This document shows positions 1-7,990 of a stretch of 11,910 nt of DNA, one piece after another. The DNA comes from Pelagophyceae sp. CCMP2097 (taxonomy: Eukaryota; Sar; Pelagophyceae). The stretch spans positions 394,140-406,049 of the forward strand of contig MU657189.1 in NCBI GenBank assembly GCA_026770575.1, in the 5' to 3' direction. The notes beneath the pieces were generated by a model. The model saw only the letters and a program-made list of their open reading frames with translations. It was not told the DNA's origin and did no database searches. The translations under genes were made by a program, and so were the position numbers. Within the stretch, counting starts at the first letter, position 1. Each line of letters begins with the position of its first letter.

Positions 1-79
1 CCGCGCGCCATCTCACCTGGGTGGCCGAAGGAAGGCGCCCTTGACGCCGCTTCGCGCTCACGTTGAAGCGACAAAATAT

Positions 80-301
80 ATGTTGAAAAAGTAGCTTGAA
101 AAGCTCCTTGAAAAAAGTGAACTTGTCTAATTCCATCATCGAGTCTGAAGGATCTGAGCGCGCTGGGCGTATCGGCGTCAGAAGGAGATGCGAATAGCAC
201 AGTCGGCTTGGTTCTTGCTCGTTAAAGCGTTTTAGGCGACGTCATGCAAATGCGCTTGTCAACTTGAAAAGTAGCTTGAAAAAAGTGAAGCTGTCTAATG
301 A
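80..301 (+). repeat. Degenerate direct repeat pair, AT-rich
   Basis: Two related segments, about 80-131 and 261-301, share the order TTGAAAA(A)GTAGCTTGAAAA, then a GAAAAAAGTGAA block, then GTCTAA. The first copy has an extra internal AGCTCCTTGAAA. They are about 180 bp apart in the same orientation and are much more AT-rich than the rest of the window. No coding function is seen. They could be remnants of a local duplication or the ends of a decayed element. Confidence 0.6.
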
Positions 302-846
302 TTTGGCTGCCAACGCAGGAATCAGTTCACGTAAGTCACGCTTAAGCGATGCGGACCTGAACTTTGATGGGCCCGGACGAGGTGTGGGATGACGATGGCG
401 ACTTGCCCGCTGCGCCGCGCCGCAGCCACGCCCTCACTTTGCATCCCGGTGCGATCGAGCCGCTCGGGGGCATTGAGGTGACGGCGGTGCAATGCCGCAA
501 ATCTGACCCGTAAAATGCAGTGTCCTGCTTGTAGTCCGGGCTGTAGGACTGGCGTGCCGGTCCCCTCTGGGATCTGCATGCGCCACTGGGACGTCGGCTC
601 GACTGGAAGCCACTCTTCGAAAAAACAGAGGATACTTGACCCTTTTTAGAAATGCACACCATAATTAAGCCAATGGGCTCAGCCAACCAGCGATTTTCTC
701 CAAATCTCATTTTAAGGCGGTCGCATACTCGATTCGTGGTCTCCGCCCCAAGATACCCCGGCGCACGAAGCAGCGCCCCCAAACTCGGACTTCGTATACT
801 CTCAATAAGGGTGGATTTTAATTTCGCGTTGGCAGCCAAAAATGTC
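302..846. other. 5' flank without a supported gene
   Basis: No gene can be supported here. The minus strand is open for 183 codons (893 down to 342), but its codons do not show the strong C/G third-position preference of the two real genes, no conserved motif is recognised, and other frames are also open. I treat it as non-coding or a decayed sequence. Confidence 0.4.
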
Positions 847-867
847 GTCAGGAACAATGTTCCTGAC
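847..867. repeat. Perfect 9-bp inverted repeat
   Basis: GTCAGGAAC and GTTCCTGAC flank a 3-nt AAT spacer, giving a perfect hairpin or dyad. It lies in non-coding 5' flank about 460 bp before the eIF2 gamma start. It may be a protein-binding dyad or chance; no function can be assigned. Confidence 0.5.
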
Positions 868-906
868 CAACGGCAGGAAAATGGAACGGACATTGAATAA
901 GGATTA

Positions 907-928
907 CTATGGCCCCTCGGGAGCCTGG
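907..928 (-). repeat. Palindromic repeat, copy A
   Basis: On the minus strand this reads CCAGGCTCCCG-AGGGGCCATAG, a copy of the dispersed palindrome whose best copies have the core GGCTCCCGTAGGGAGCC. The sequence after it on the minus strand (TAGTAATCC) matches that after copy B (TAGTAATTC), so the repeat unit is longer than the palindrome alone. Confidence 0.65.
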
Positions 929-1020
929 AAAAACGACGAAGCGCGTCGCTCGAGACGGACGGGCCGTGGCGCCTGCCGTGCGCAGACTCGTCTTGGAGGA
1001 CCGGTGGAAGGGCCGAATTA

Positions 1021-1044
1021 CTATGGCTCCCTTCGGGAGCTTGG
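1021..1044 (-). repeat. Palindromic repeat, copy B
   Basis: On the minus strand this reads CCAAGCTCCCGAAGGGAGCC followed by ATAGTAATTC. The hairpin arms GCTCCC and GGGAGC are intact around a GAA loop. It lies directly downstream of the minus-strand coding relic at 1049-1159 and shares about 29 bp with copy A. Confidence 0.7.
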
Positions 1045-1048
1045 AATA

Positions 1049-1159
1049 AAGGAGCGCGTCGGGCGAGGCAGCCAGCCGGAGGATGAGCGCGAGGACGTCG
1101 CTCAGTTCAAACACCTCGAGGACCGGCGCGCGCTCGACGGCCCGCGGGGCCTCTTCCAT
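1049..1159 (-). pseudogene. 5' coding relic, truncated at palindromic repeat B
   Basis: On the minus strand an ATG at 1159 opens 37 codons with a clear preference for C or G in third position, much like the real genes in the window. The peptide begins MEEAPRAVERAPVLEVF and continues with an L/A-rich helix-like stretch (SDVLALILRLAASPDALL). Four bases later the palindromic repeat begins and the coding character is lost, although the frame stays open to about 848. The composition recalls the start of an F-box-like or other helical domain, but I do not recognise the family. It is most likely the first part of a gene that was copied or broken at the repeat. A short intact gene read through the repeat is the alternative. 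Confidence 0.45.
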
Positions 1160-1275
1160 GTCACCCAGCCGCGAGCTACAGCATGAATCGAAGCACACGA
1201 CGACCCTGCCAGTGGCTCGTCAACCCCGCATCCCCGCCATCGCCAAATTCCCCATAACCCGCTATTCGCCGATTT

Positions 1276-1291
1276 AGAGAGCGCGTTCTCT
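1276..1291. promoter_or_regulatory. Dyad just upstream of the eIF2 gamma start
   Basis: AGAGAGCG and CGTTCTCT form a 16-bp dyad with one G-T pair, ending 17 bp before the ATG at 1309. It could be a 5' UTR hairpin or a factor site. The only support is the symmetry and the position. Confidence 0.25.
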
Positions 1292-1308
1292 GCAAGCCGC
1301 CCGCGCAG

Positions 1309-4300
1309 ATGGCTACGTCTGATGAATCGGGCCTTTCCGTGCAGGACCTCTCCAAGCTGGACTGCTCGCTGCTAACGCCGCTGACGCCGGAAGTGATTTC
1401 CAGGCAGGCGACGATTAACGTCGGGACCATTGGCCATGTTGCTCACGGCAAGAGTACCGTGCGTTACAGTTAAACGACCTCGAAGACCCCGAGAAGACGA
1501 GGGACGCTTCGTGGCGCCTGAAGGCCGCCGCGGCAATGTTGTGGTCTTCTCATGATCCATCTCTTGGAATTCCGACGAGTCGTTCCCCTATAGGTCGTGA
1601 AGGCCATTTCCGGCGTTCAGACCGTCCGCTTCAAGCCCGGCGCCGCGTCCGCGATATACGCCGCCGCGGGCGCCGCCGGCGGACGCCGAAGGCGGAGAGG
1701 CCCAAAGGCTGACGCCGTGCCGGGAAAACGAGGCGGGACCCGGACGCCCGCGACGAGGCCCAAGGGCGCCGAAGGCGGTCCGAAGGCGGCCCAAAAGCGG
1801 CCCGGCCAAAGGTGGCCCAAAGGCGGCCCAAAGGCACGGCGGCCCAAAGGCGACAGGGCCAAAAGCAGGCCCTCGACGGGGCCGGCGGTGCTTCGACGGC
1901 CCGGCAGCTCCTTGCAAAGGGCCTCGACGGCCTCGCCTCGACGGCGGCCGCGCCGGCCCCGTCGCGGCGCGGCCTGCGGCGGCCTCGCCGGGCCCCACCA
2001 GGCCAAGCAGACGTACGGGCGGCGGGGGCCCCCACGGTCCTTTCGGCGGTCCTGAAAAGGCCCGGCGCGCCCGGCGGCGGCCTCTTCGGGTCCCTTTGCG
2101 GCCTCGTTGAAGGGCGGGGAGCGGCCGCGGCTGGTCGTCAACGCGGACTCGCAAACCAAAAACTCGATATTTTAAAACTCGCGCAAAGACGCAGGATTTA
2201 GGAACGAACTGGAGCGCAACATTACGATCAAGCTCGGTTACGCGAATGCCAAGATTTTCAAGCTCGACAACCCGCTCCCCGGCCCGGGCAACTTCCGCTC
2301 CCACGGGTCGGCCAAGCCGGACCACTTCACGGACGAACAAGGGCGCGCGTGGTACGTGGTCGCGTTTCGTGCTCCCAAACCCGCAAACTCCAAGACCCAA
2401 TTCCCCAGGTCGCTCGTGCGCCACGTTTCCTTTGTCGACTGCCCCGGCCACGACATTCTGATGGCGACGATGCTCAACGGCGCCGCCGTGATGGACGCCG
2501 CGCTGTCTGGACCGGCGCCGTGGTGCAAACGCGGAAAAAGAACATTGTGGGGCAACGACACTTTATTGGCGAGCATCGTCATGGAGAAAAACGAGATAAA
2601 GTGGTTTTCGTGAACGGACGAACCCCTCCTGGGCGAACCCCTCCTGGACGACCTCGGGGCGACGCTCGAGACGGCCTCAAAAGGCGTCCTCGAGTCGGTT
2701 TCGTCGAGGCGGTCCTGAAGACGGCCCTCGATTCGACTATCGATGTGGCCTCGAGACGGTCTTGAAGACCGGCTCTGGACGACGCTCTTACGAGTCTTCT
2801 AGACGAAGTATGGACGGCCGTCTCGGCACTCTTTGACGGCCCTGAAGATGGCCCAAAGGTCTCGAGGCGCCTCGCGAGATGGTCCTCAGAGTTCCGAAGA
2901 GAAGGGTTCTTCGAGACGGTCCCAAAGACGGTTCCGTCGAGACGGTCCCGAAGACGGGCCCGAGGCGGCCCTCGACATGGCCTCCAGAACCTCGAGGCGG
3001 TCCTCGACATGTCCTCGAGATGGCCCCGAAGCGACATCGAGATGGTCCTCGAAACGGCCCTCAAGACGGCCGTGAAACGGCCCTCGAGACGGCTCTCAAG
3101 ACGGACCTAAGATGGTCCTCGAGACGGCCCTTTATGTGGCCTCGAGATGGTCCTGAAGACTGGCTCTGGACGGCCCTCGAGATGGTCTTCCCGGCGATGT
3201 TAAGCCACGAGGCGGCGGGAAGCACGGGAAGCACGTTTCAACCGTTTTTTCATTCGGAATTTGCCTGCGGAATTCACCGCTTCTCGAGGCTCCTCGTCGC
3301 CGGCAACGAGCCGTGCCCGCAGCCGCAGACGTCGGAGCATCTGGCGGCGGTGGAGATTATGCGGTTGGAGCACATCATCATTCTCCAGAACAAGGTATTG
3401 ATGCGCGACGTGCCTCCTTGAACGGATCCCAAAGACAATGTCGACCCCCCGGCTCCCTTCAGGTCGACTTGGTCAAGCCGGACGCGGCGCTGGCGCAGCA
3501 CGAGCAGATCCGCAAGTTTGTTGCGGGCACGGTGGCCGATGCCGCGCCGGTGCGTGTTTCTTGTTTTTTCAATTTATTTGTTTACTTGCCCCGCAGATCA
3601 TCCCCATCTCGGCTGTTTTGAAGTACAACGTCGACTGTGTTTGCGAGTACCTCGCCAACGCAGTCCCGGTGCCGCGCCGTGACTTCACCTCGCTGCCGCG
3701 ACTGATCGCGCGTCGCAGCGTCTGTGCCATTTTTCGAGACTTGTGCCGGAAACGCTTTTGAACCCTTGGACACGTGCTTCAAGGTCCCGGTCCCTTGGGC
3801 ACTTGGTTGGAATGGCGAGGGGCCGCGGGGCGGGCCCTTCTGACGTTCCGAGGTCCCTCGACAGTCGCCCCTCGACCGCGGTCCCTGTCTCCGCTGCCAA
3901 AGGTCCCGAAGACAGCGGCCCCTCGAGAGCGGCTTCCGTCTCCGCTGCGCAGCGGCCCCAGTCTCCGCTGCGCGGGCCCTCGAAAGGGCCCTCTGCAAGG
4001 GTCGGTCGTTGGGCCTGTTTTAGCGAGTTTTTTTTTTTTTTTAAAGTCGCCCGGGCGGTCCATCTCGCGGACGGACCTTTGGGCCCAGAAACCAAGGGGC
4101 CTTTTGCGACGGTCCCCTGGGCGGGCCCGGACGGTGGGCTTCTGGATCGTCCCTTTGGCAGTCGCGCGAACTGTCCCGAAGGGCGGCCCCTCTGCAGCGG
4201 TCCGTTGGACTGTCTCTTGGGCGGCCCCTCGACGGCCCCTGTCTACGCTGCAGGGGCCCCTGGGCGGGTCCTTGGACGGCCCCTCGGACCGTCGCCTTTG

Positions 4301-7300
4301 GCGCATCTCGTGGTCCCGTGGGCGGCGGTCCTTCGACGTGGGCTGTTTCTTGGGCCGTTGGAAGGTTGTTCTTTCGGAACCTTATCCGTTGGGCAGTTGC
4401 GGTGGAGAGCAAAGTGTCCCTTTGGACAGTCGTTGGAGTTTGACCTTGCCGAAGGACGCGGTCTCTCTTCAGAGCCGCGGTCCTTCGAAAGTCGCCCGGC
4501 AACTCGCCCTCTCTCATCAAAGGCCTCTATCAGAGAGCATCTCTCGTCGAAAAGGGGCCAAAGGTCACGAGGAGCGCCTCAAGCGCCCAAAGGGCAAGAG
4601 CGCCCGAGAAGACCTCCTCGACGCTCCCCGTGACAGAGGACTCGTGTCAAGAAGGGCCCCACTGTCTCAAGCGGCTTCTCACAAGAGCGGCCTCGGGCCT
4701 CTCAACAGAGGGCTCTCGACCTCGAATCCCCGAGAATCAACTCCGGCCTCGATCAATCGGGTCTCGAGTGGCCTCTGACTCGATATCCTCAAGTCAAGAG
4801 GGCGCTTTTCGACCTCAGGGCGCTTGAGACAGAACACTCGCGTCTCCAAGGTGCCCTGAGCGCCTTTTGGCGACATTTGCCTGAAGAGGTCCATCTTGAT
4901 CAAGGGAACGGCCTCTGACTCGAGCCTCAAAGACCGTCCGAGGGCCTCGGAATCCGAAAAGAGGGCACTCGAGACGGCAGAAGAAAGGACCCTCCTGAGA
5001 GAAGACGCTCGAGACAGAGACGCCTCGAGGCGCCGCCCCTCGAGATCGAGGCGCCTCGAGGCGGAGAACGAGACGAAGGATCCCTCCTTGGCGACCCAAA
5101 CAGAGGGGCCGAAATCCCTCAAAATGCCAAAAGAAATCCCAATAAATACCGTCCAGGTCATCCGTTCTTTCGACGTGAACAAGCCCGGCGAAGACGTCGA
5201 AAAGCTCAAGGGCGGCGTCGCCGGCGGTTCCATCCTCCAGGGCGTGCTCAAGGTCGGCGACGAGATCGAGGTCAGCGGGGCGGTGTGCGGCGCGGGGGCA
5301 GTGCGAAGGCATGCATTTGTCCATGTCTCCCTTTTAGGTCCGACCTGGCATCGTGAAGAAGGACAGCGAGGGTGTTGTGACGTGTACGCCCATTTACTCC
5401 AAAATCGTCTCCCTCTTCGCCGAATCCAACTCGCTCCAGTACGCCGTGCCCGGCGGGCTCATCGGCGTGCGTCCACGCCGCCGTAGGAATCGCCCCTTGA
5501 AACGCCCCTTGAAGAAAAATATAGGTCGGCACGCACATCGACCCGACGCTCACGCGCGCGGACCGCTTGGTCGGCCAGGTCCGTTTCCGACCTTTTCAAC
5601 GTTTTTCATCCCTTTCAACGGCCCTTTGTTCACCCACGGCATCAGGTCCTCGGCCTGCGCGCGCACCTGCCGGACGTCTTCATCGAAGTGCGTTTACAAA
5701 CAGGCCCCTGGAACCCCTCGTGTTTCTCGAAAACGGCCCGTTTAGACCGCCTCTTCTTGAGATGATGGATCGACGACCAAGGGCCCCCGAGGCGGGTCCT
5801 TTTTGACAGCCTCTAAACAACTTCTCGAAACGGCCCTTGGAGACAGCCCTTGTGCAGTCCCTTCTCAAAAGGCCCCTCGAAACGGTGGCCGACGCGGACC
5901 GGGCGACGGCAGACGGACCTTGAAGGCAGTCCCTTCTCAACGGTCCCGAAGAGACCCTTCTCAACGGTCCCGAAGAGACGGTCCCTTGAAGACCGCCTTT
6001 TGAGAGACGGTCCTTTAAAGACGGCCTTTTGAGACGGTCCTTTTGGACAGTCGCTCTGCGAGGACCCTTGAGATGCGGCCTCTACCGTGGCCGACGCGGG
6101 CGGCGGCAGAGGGGCCTTTCGGCAGTCTAGAGAGAGGGTCTCTTGAAGACGGACTGACCCCGGCCGCCGCTGTTTCAGGCCTCGTTGGCGATCGTCCGAC
6201 GGGGCTGGCCGAGAAAGGCCTGGTCCCTAACCCTAACCCTCAAGGCCTGGTCCCTGAAACAATCCCTCGGACTTTCCTTCGACGGTCCCTTGCGACGGTC
6301 CGTGTCTCGGTCCCTCTGCGTTGCCTCTAAGAACAGCCCCGTGGACCGTCCCAAAGGACCGTCCCTTGGGCGGTTCCTCCAGGCCTGGAGACGGTCCCGT
6401 AGACGGCCCCGTAGACTGTGGGCCCCGTGCGACGTCCCGTGGCCGGTCCCTCTTCGTTCCATCTAAGAACGGTCCCTTGGGCCCTTGCTGGGGAGGGCTG
6501 CGATTGTCCCTTGGGCGGCGGCCTCAAAGACGGTCCCGTAGACCGTTCCTTGGACCGTGACTTGAATCGTTGGTCGGCCCCTCGCTGCGACGGCCCCGTA
6601 GACTGTCCCTCGGGAGGTCGCTTTGACGGGTCCTCTGCGGCAGTCGCTTTGACGGGCGCTCGACTGCGGGCGCTCGACTGCGGGATCTGTGCGACGTCCC
6701 TCGGACGGTCCCGGAGACGGTCCCCTGGGCGATCTTTTCGACTAGTCCCTTGGACTGGTTCCTTTGGCAAGAGCTCGGGCGGTCCCCCCCAACGGGCCCT
6801 CTGCGACGGTCCCTTTGGAAGTTGTTTGGACGGTCTCTCGACGGACCCTTGGACGGTCGCTCGAGTGGTCCTTTGGACAGTTCCTTTGAGGCGGTCCCTC
6901 GAGGGTCCCTTGCGACGGTCCCTCGATGGCCCTGTAGACTGTCCCTTGGGCGGTCCCTCGGACGGTCGGCTCTGCGGCAGTCGCTTTGAAGGTCGGTCGC
7001 TCGGACGGGCGCTCGACTGCGGGCCCTTTGCGACGGTCCCGTGGGCGGCCGCGGAGACGGTCCCTTGGACTGTCCCTCGCGGTCACTCGGACGGTTGCTT
7101 GGGCGGTCGCGGAGACGGCCCCGTGGGCTGTTCCTTTGGCAGTACGCGCGGCGGTCCGGACCATCCGAAGACCCCCCGTCCTAAGGCCCATGTATCGAGG
7201 CTGTCGATGGGCCGCTGGAGAGGCGCCGCGGGGGGGTGAGAGGGCCTGCCGCGTGGCCGTATCGGGCTCGCAGGAGGGCTTGCCTCTGCACCGTCTCTGC

Positions 7301-7969
7301 GCGGGGCGGCCGTCAAAGGGGGGCCTGTTTAGAGGGCCGCCATCTCGGGGCTGTCGAGGGGCAGAATGGGAGCGTAAATAAAACGCCGCGTGGCCGGAAA
7401 GGGTCTCGTGGCCGCATCGGGCTCGCAGAAGATGCCCGTCGAGGGCCCGCCTCTCCCGCCTTTGAGAGCGGACCGGCCTTGTTTTGATGCCGTTGATTTC
7501 GTCTTTTGACGCCGTTGAATTAGGTGGAGATCTCGTTCTACCTGCTGCGGCGCTTGCTGGGCGTGAAGACGCAGGAGGGGTCCAAGCAGGCCAAGGTTCA
7601 GAAGCTGGCCAAGCAAGAGATCTTGATGGTGAACATTGGCTCGACGGCCACCGGCGGCAAGGTCCTCGCGGTCAAGGCCGACTTGGCCAAGATTCTGCTG
7701 ACGCAGCCCGTGAGTTGTATTTCGTATTGAAATATTCGTTTTCTTGAATTCTTGAATCACACGCCCCTTTCATAGGTCTGCACGGCCGAGGGCGAGAAGA
7801 TTGCGCTGTCTCGGCGCGTGGACAAGCACTGGTGCGTTGTTGTCTCTTCCCTTGGGAGCAAGCTTCGCTCTTGCGCACGCTGTTCACCCACGCTCATAGG
7901 CGCTTGATCGGCTGGGGCCAGATCCGCAAGGGCGGCAGGGTCCAGATCAACACGGTGGACATGCCCTAA
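1309..7969 (+). CDS. Translation initiation factor 2 subunit gamma (eIF2 gamma), 14 exons
   Basis: This is the GTP-binding core of the eIF2 ternary complex, which carries initiator Met-tRNA to the 40S ribosome in the cytosol. Exons: 1309-1458, 1594-1634, 2202-2351, 2409-2504, 3289-3394, 3463-3549, 3597-3707, 5157-5270, 5338-5466, 5525-5578, 5646-5687, 7524-7709, 7776-7831, 7900-7969. They join to 1392 nt with no stop: 463 residues, close to the usual 460-475. G1 is GHVAHGKST (42-50), followed by [11 protein letters not shown] in switch 1 (68-78), G3 DCPGH (124-128), G4 NKVD (180-183) and G5 ISA (214-216). Domain 2 starts near [11 protein letters not shown] (248) with [16 protein letters not shown]. 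Domain 3 holds [42 protein letters not shown] and [12 protein letters not shown]. Eleven introns are GT-AG, often GTGCGT; introns 2 and 7 are GC-AG. The ATG at 1309 fits the usual N-terminal length. Oddities: residues 84-116 lack the cysteines found in many orthologues, and four introns are repeat-filled. Family identity is certain. Splice sites were chosen by eye against the conserved protein. Confidence 0.95.
1459..1593 (+). other. Intron 1 of the eIF2 gamma gene
   Basis: Phase 0, 135 nt, GTGCGT donor and CCTATAG|GTC acceptor. Exon 1 ends in the P-loop Thr (codon 50) and exon 2 resumes with Val-Val-Lys, as in orthologues. Reading through it meets a stop three codons in. It contains no 12-nt units. 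Confidence 0.85.
1635..2201 (+). repeat. Intron 2: GC-AG intron with GGCGGCCCAAA minisatellite
   Basis: Intron of 567 nt, phase 2, dividing the Lys codon of TVRFK-NELERN. Conservation requires the split AA|G, so the donor is GCCCGG rather than GT, with acceptor TTTAG|G. The centre (about 1765-1860) carries degenerate tandem units of about 11 nt, consensus GGCGGCCCAAA. A GC-rich stretch related to CTCGACGGC follows to about 2060. Each unit can pair within itself (GCC-CAAA-GGC). Long open frames on both strands here come from this stop-poor repeat and are not genes. Confidence 0.75.
2352..2408 (+). other. Intron 3: 57-nt, stop-free, frame-preserving intron
   Basis: Donor GTACGT and acceptor TTCCCCAG|G split a Trp codon (TG|G). 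Removing it joins DEQGRAW to [14 protein letters not shown], the spacing expected before G3. The intron is 19 codons long with no stop, so retained transcripts would encode an in-frame insertion ([19 protein letters not shown]) just before switch 2. The good splice signals favour an intron, but a constitutive exon cannot be excluded. Confidence 0.7.
2505..3288 (+). repeat. Intron 4 with GACGGTCCTCGA minisatellite
   Basis: Intron of 784 nt, phase 2, donor GTCTGG and acceptor TCTCGAG|G, splitting the first Leu of AALLLVAGNE. From about 2640 to 3190 it is almost entirely degenerate units of 11-12 nt, consensus GAYGGYCCTCGA. The clearest run is about 3035-3190. The unit is self-complementary (GTC-CTCGA-GAC, with a TCGA palindrome). 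The last 90 nt before the acceptor lack the repeat. Confidence 0.85.
3550..3596 (+). other. Intron 6: 47-nt mini-intron
   Basis: Donor GTGCGT, a long T-rich tract and acceptor CCCGCAG|ATC, phase 0, between DAAP and IIPISA. It is the shortest intron in the gene, the one with the best pyrimidine tract, and the only one whose downstream exon does not start with G. Confidence 0.9.
3708..5156 (+). repeat. Intron 7: 1449-nt GC-AG intron with mixed minisatellites
   Basis: Phase 0 between PRLI and VIRSFDVN. The base after the conserved Ile codon begins GCGCGT, a one-base variant of the GTGCGT donor used repeatedly in this gene, so this is best read as GC-AG with acceptor CGTCCAG|GTC. From about 3780 to 4340 it holds degenerate units around GGCGGYCCCTYG. 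From about 4500 to 5090 the units shift towards CTCGAG/CCTCAAG variants. A 15-T run lies at 4028-4042. Open frames of up to 334 codons inside it are repeat artefacts. Confidence 0.8.
4028..4042 (+). repeat. Poly-T run of 15
   Basis: An uninterrupted run of 15 T within GC-rich intron 7, followed by AAAG. It could be the tail of an antisense retrocopied fragment or a simple replication-slippage tract. There is no flanking target duplication that I can see. Confidence 0.9.
6215..6255 (+). repeat. Interstitial telomere-like motif flanked by a 14-bp direct repeat
   Basis: CCCTAACCCTAACCCT (6225-6240) is two and two-thirds copies of the complement of TTAGGG. The 14-mer AAGGCCTGGTCCCT occurs exactly at 6215-6228 and 6242-6255. 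The motif may have arisen by repeat slippage, since CCCT is already part of the intron unit. Confidence 0.7.
7185..7213. repeat. Interrupted inverted repeat in the tail of intron 11
   Basis: GGCCC...ATCGA and TCGAT-GGGCC form two 5-bp stems around a GGCTG loop, with a four-base bulge on one side. It marks where the 12-nt units end. It may be an RNA structure or the edge of the repeat tract. Confidence 0.35.
7252..7430 (+). repeat. 24-bp direct repeat pair in intron 11 tail
   Basis: CGTGGCCGTATCGGGCTCGC (7252-7271, continuing AGGA) recurs at 7407-7430 as CGTGGCCGCATCGGGCTCGC followed by AGAA, about 155 nt away. This suggests a local duplication in the part of intron 11 that lacks the 12-nt units. 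Confidence 0.65.
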
Positions 7970-7973
7970 AAAA

Positions 7974-7990
7974 GCTCGGAGCCGCCGAGC
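7974..7990. other. Stem-loop directly after the eIF2 gamma stop
   Basis: GCTCGG and CCGAGC pair around AGCCG, five bases after the TAA at 7967-7969. It probably lies in the 3' UTR. The decayed downstream copy keeps only part of it, so it is not strongly conserved. Confidence 0.4.

Larger units (their letters stand above)
5688..7523 (+). repeat. Intron 11: 1836-nt intron with GGTCCCTTGGAC minisatellite
   Basis: Phase 0, donor GTGCGT and acceptor GAATTAG|GTG, between DVFIE and [10 protein letters not shown]. From about 5830 to 7140 it consists of degenerate units mostly 12 nt long, consensus GGTCCCTTGGAC. Each unit can fold on itself (GTCC-CTT-GGAC). The clearest region is 6790-7140, where successive units differ mainly at CTT/CTC/GCT and GGAC/GGGC. 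The consensus has no stop in any of six frames, which produces a spurious 273-codon frame at 6418-7239 and minus-strand counterparts. The final 380 nt lack the repeat. Confidence 0.85.

Noticed and set aside
342..893. 183-codon minus-strand open frame in the 5' flank
   Set aside because: No codon bias like the real genes, no recognised motif, and competing open frames on the same stretch.
1290..1310. Trans-spliced leader acceptor (GCGCAG just before the ATG)
   Set aside because: An AG beside the start is expected often by chance, there is no pyrimidine tract, and no spliced-leader gene is present in the window.
1588..2451. 287-codon minus-strand open frame over intron 2 and exon 3
   Set aside because: Overlaps conserved eIF2 gamma exons on the other strand and is Pro/Gly/Arg-rich low-complexity sequence from the repeat.
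3743..4778. Plus-strand frames of 296 and 334 codons in intron 7
   Set aside because: Two overlapping frames of the same repeat, neither with a recognisable domain. They interrupt the PRLI-VIRSF join of eIF2 gamma.
6790..7140. CRISPR-like regular spacing of repeats
   Set aside because: Units are 12 nt, contiguous and degenerate, with no spacers, and lie inside a eukaryotic intron.
6418..7239. 273-codon plus-strand open frame (and 147-149-codon minus frames) in intron 11
   Set aside because: Composed of the 12-nt minisatellite, which lacks stops in all frames. It lies between two eIF2 gamma exons whose join is fixed by conservation.
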